The notes beneath the pieces were generated by a model. The model searched no databases, was not told the origin of the DNA, and saw nothing but the letters and a program-made list of their open reading frames with translations. Both the position numbers and the translations under genes were made by a program. Of a stretch of DNA of 64,000 nucleotides, positions 62,396 to 64,000 are shown in pieces (position 1 is the first letter of the stretch; each line of letters begins with the position of its first letter). The stretch lies in contig NW_026870906.1 of NCBI RefSeq assembly GCF_033118175.1, positions 558,001 to 622,000 on the forward strand. Direction: 5' to 3'. Source of the DNA: Dama dama. Taxonomy: Eukaryota > Chordata > Mammalia > Artiodactyla > Cervidae.

Positions 62396-64000
62396 CGAGT
62401 TCAGGTCCGATTCCCCTGCGCTGCGTGCAGTGCAATTCCGTGATCCACATCAAACTTGAAAGGAGCCTTGATTTCCTTCATGGCACTCCAGAGAACACCC
62501 AAGATCACTGTCTCAAGTCTGGAGGGATCCTGAGGTAACTGTAGCAACACGAAAGGGCTCTGTGGACCCCAAATCAACTCGAGATGAGAGCTTCGTTCAT
62601 GGCTTCGATTCAAGATTAATACCCACTTTCCACAAGCACCTCAAGAGGAGGCTTCTGTCAGCTACAGGTATGTGAGAGGGACCCTGAGTTTGTGGCCTCA
62701 AGTGGAATGGACACCGAGATGCTCTGACTCGAAGGAAGGCCAGATATCCCTGCAGTGAATTGAATGCAGGCTCGTCTTGCCTCTCCCACGACGAAGGGAT
62801 GTCTGAATCCCCTGTGGAGACCACAGAGAAAGACCTAGTTACCCGCCTCATCGCGACCGGAGGCCTCACGTCCTTTGAAAACTCGAGAGGTCCGCGGAGA
62901 TCAATGCTTCCAAAGGAGACGATGCCTGACTCCTCTTGAAAATGGATAGAAGTCCCAGGATCCCTGTGGCACGTGGAAAGGGACCCTGGGTCTCCCGCCT
63001 CACGTGGAGACGCGTCCCAATGGCCATGCCAAGACTCGAGGAGAATCCCGAGGTGTCCCTCGCACCTAGGCAGGAGCCCTGACGTCGCTGAACAAACACG
63101 TGTCTGGAAGGGCCCTCCCCGTCGTAACTCGAGAATATACACCAGGTTCCGGCCGCAACTCGAGAAAAACCATGAGACTTCCCCCTCGCCGCGAGTTGAG
63201 GTCCGATTCCCCTGCGCTGCGTGCAGAGCAATTCCGTGATCCACATCAAACTTGAAAGGAGCCTTGATTTCCTTGATGACACTCCAGAGAACACCCAGGA
63301 TCACTGTCTCAAGTCCAGAGGGATCCTAAGGTAACTGTCGCAACACGAAAGGGCTCTGTGGACCCCAAATCATCTCGAGATGAGAGCTTCGTCCATGGCT
63401 TCGAGTCAAGATTAATACCCACTTTCCACAAGCACCTCAAAAGGAGGCTTCTGTCAGCTACAGGTATGTGAGAGGGACCCTGAGTTTGTGGCCTCAAGTG
63501 GAATGGACACCGAGATGCTCTGACTCGAAGGAAGGCCGGATATCCCTGCAGTGAATTGAATGCAGGCTCGTCTTGCCTCTCCGACGACGAAGGGATGTCT
63601 GAATGCCCTCTGGAAACCACAGAGAAAGACGTAGTTCTCCGCCTAATCGCGACCGGAGGCCTGACGTCCTTTGAAAACTCGAGAGGTCCGCGGAGATCAA
63701 TGCTTTCAAAGGAGACGATGCCTGACTCCTCTAGAAAATGGATAGGAGTCCCAGGATCCCTGTTGCACGTGGAAAGGGACACTGGGTCTCTCACCTCACG
63801 TGGAGACGCGTCCCAATGGCCATGCCAAGACTCGAGGAGAATCCCGAGGTGTCCCTCGCACCTAGGCAGGAGTCCTGACGTCGCTGAACAAAAATGTGTC
63901 TGGAAGGGCCCTCCCCGTCGTAACTCGAGAATATACCCCAGGTTCCGGCCGCAACTCGAGAAAAACCATGAGACTTCCCCCTCAACGCGAGATGAGGCCC
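62396..64000 (+). repeat. Satellite B terminal part: end of unit 14, unit 15, partial unit 16
   Basis: From about 62,940 to about 63,938 the sequence is a near-exact copy of 60,552-61,550 (offset 2,388 bp, three units), including the agattaatac and ctcaaaaggaggcttctg variants. After about 63,940 it changes (ttccggccgc and cctcaacgcgag, against ttcctgccgc and cctcgccgcgag in unit 13), so the copy ends there. Unit 16 is cut by the window after 578 bp. Confidence 0.82.

Larger units (their letters stand above)
51484..64000 (+). repeat. Satellite B: 796-bp tandem array, probable ruminant satellite I family
   Basis: Taking tttccacaag as the unit start, units begin at 51486, 52282, 53077, 53873, 54669, 55464, 56260, 57056, 57852, 58648, 59443, 60239, 61035, 61831, 62627 and 63423. 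Spacing is 796 bp, or 795 bp in units 2, 5 and 10. Internally an actcga motif recurs at multiples of about 31 bp: in unit 5 it is at 54922, 55075, 55168, 55199 and 55414, and a related actcaa is at 55445 (steps of 153, 93, 31, 215 and 31). A decayed 31-bp subrepeat and a ~0.8-kb unit are known for ruminant satellite I; the family call is from memory of these traits. The array is GC- and CpG-rich, unlike satellite A. The minus strand is open for most of each unit, but I annotate no protein. Confidence 0.9.

Noticed and set aside
51462..63985. Overlapping open frames on both strands of satellite B, up to 300 codons.
   Set aside because: They recur with the unit on both strands, are broken by the one-base deletions in units 2, 5 and 10, and show no recognisable domain.
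51484..64000. Possible CENP-B boxes in satellite B, such as cttcgactcaagaggaa and cttcgagtcagagcat (minus strand).
   Set aside because: They keep the ttcg half and the central a, but lack the cggg half needed by the CENP-B core (nTTCGnnnnAnnCGGGn). I saw no complete match, although a motif scan would be decisive.
1..64000. Bacterial, viral or mobile-element content.
   Set aside because: No coding domain, terminal repeat, tRNA, rRNA or integration site is visible in either array.

Overview
The window is entirely tandem satellite DNA from a mammalian chromosome, with no credible gene, RNA gene or transposable element in 64 kb. It holds two unrelated satellites that meet at a sharp junction near position 51,484. 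The second satellite has a unit of 795-796 bp built on a decayed 31-bp subrepeat with recurrent ctcgag motifs. From memory this fits satellite I (the bovine 1.715 family) of ruminant centromeres, whose unit is about 0.8 kb in deer and in sheep/goat and 1.4 kb in cattle. I therefore infer a ruminant, plausibly a deer or caprine, and a centromeric or pericentromeric location. This is recognition by period and composition, not a database match.

Satellite A (1-51,483) has a 113-bp unit made of four subrepeats of 28, 28, 28 and 29 bp, in about 455 copies, all in one orientation. I do not recognise this family. A hand-built consensus has T 49, C 33, A 20 and G 11, so the plus strand is about 73% pyrimidine and 39% GC. 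The array is organised in large blocks: a 1-24.1 kb domain with a diagnostic variant motif and nested 3.4-8.1 kb duplications; a 24.2-34.7 kb domain with 2.62-kb and 4.59-kb duplications; two adjacent, almost identical 3.52-kb copies at 34.2-41.25 kb; and a less ordered stretch from 41.3 kb to the junction. Insertions and deletions between related blocks are mostly exactly one 113-bp unit, the signature of unequal exchange.

Satellite B (51,484-64,000) has 15 complete units and one partial unit. The four units next to the junction are the most divergent. Units 5-9 and 10-14 form two copies of a 3,979-bp five-unit higher-order repeat, and a more recent three-unit (2,388-bp) duplication overlaps its end. 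Long open frames exist on both strands of both satellites. I treat them as by-products of repeat composition because they recur in several frames and their lengths are set by the repeat period.

The points of most interest are the unfamiliar 113-bp satellite, the clean satellite-satellite junction, the very recent block duplications, and one small hairpin-forming replacement at 44,796-44,814 that looks like a template-switch scar.
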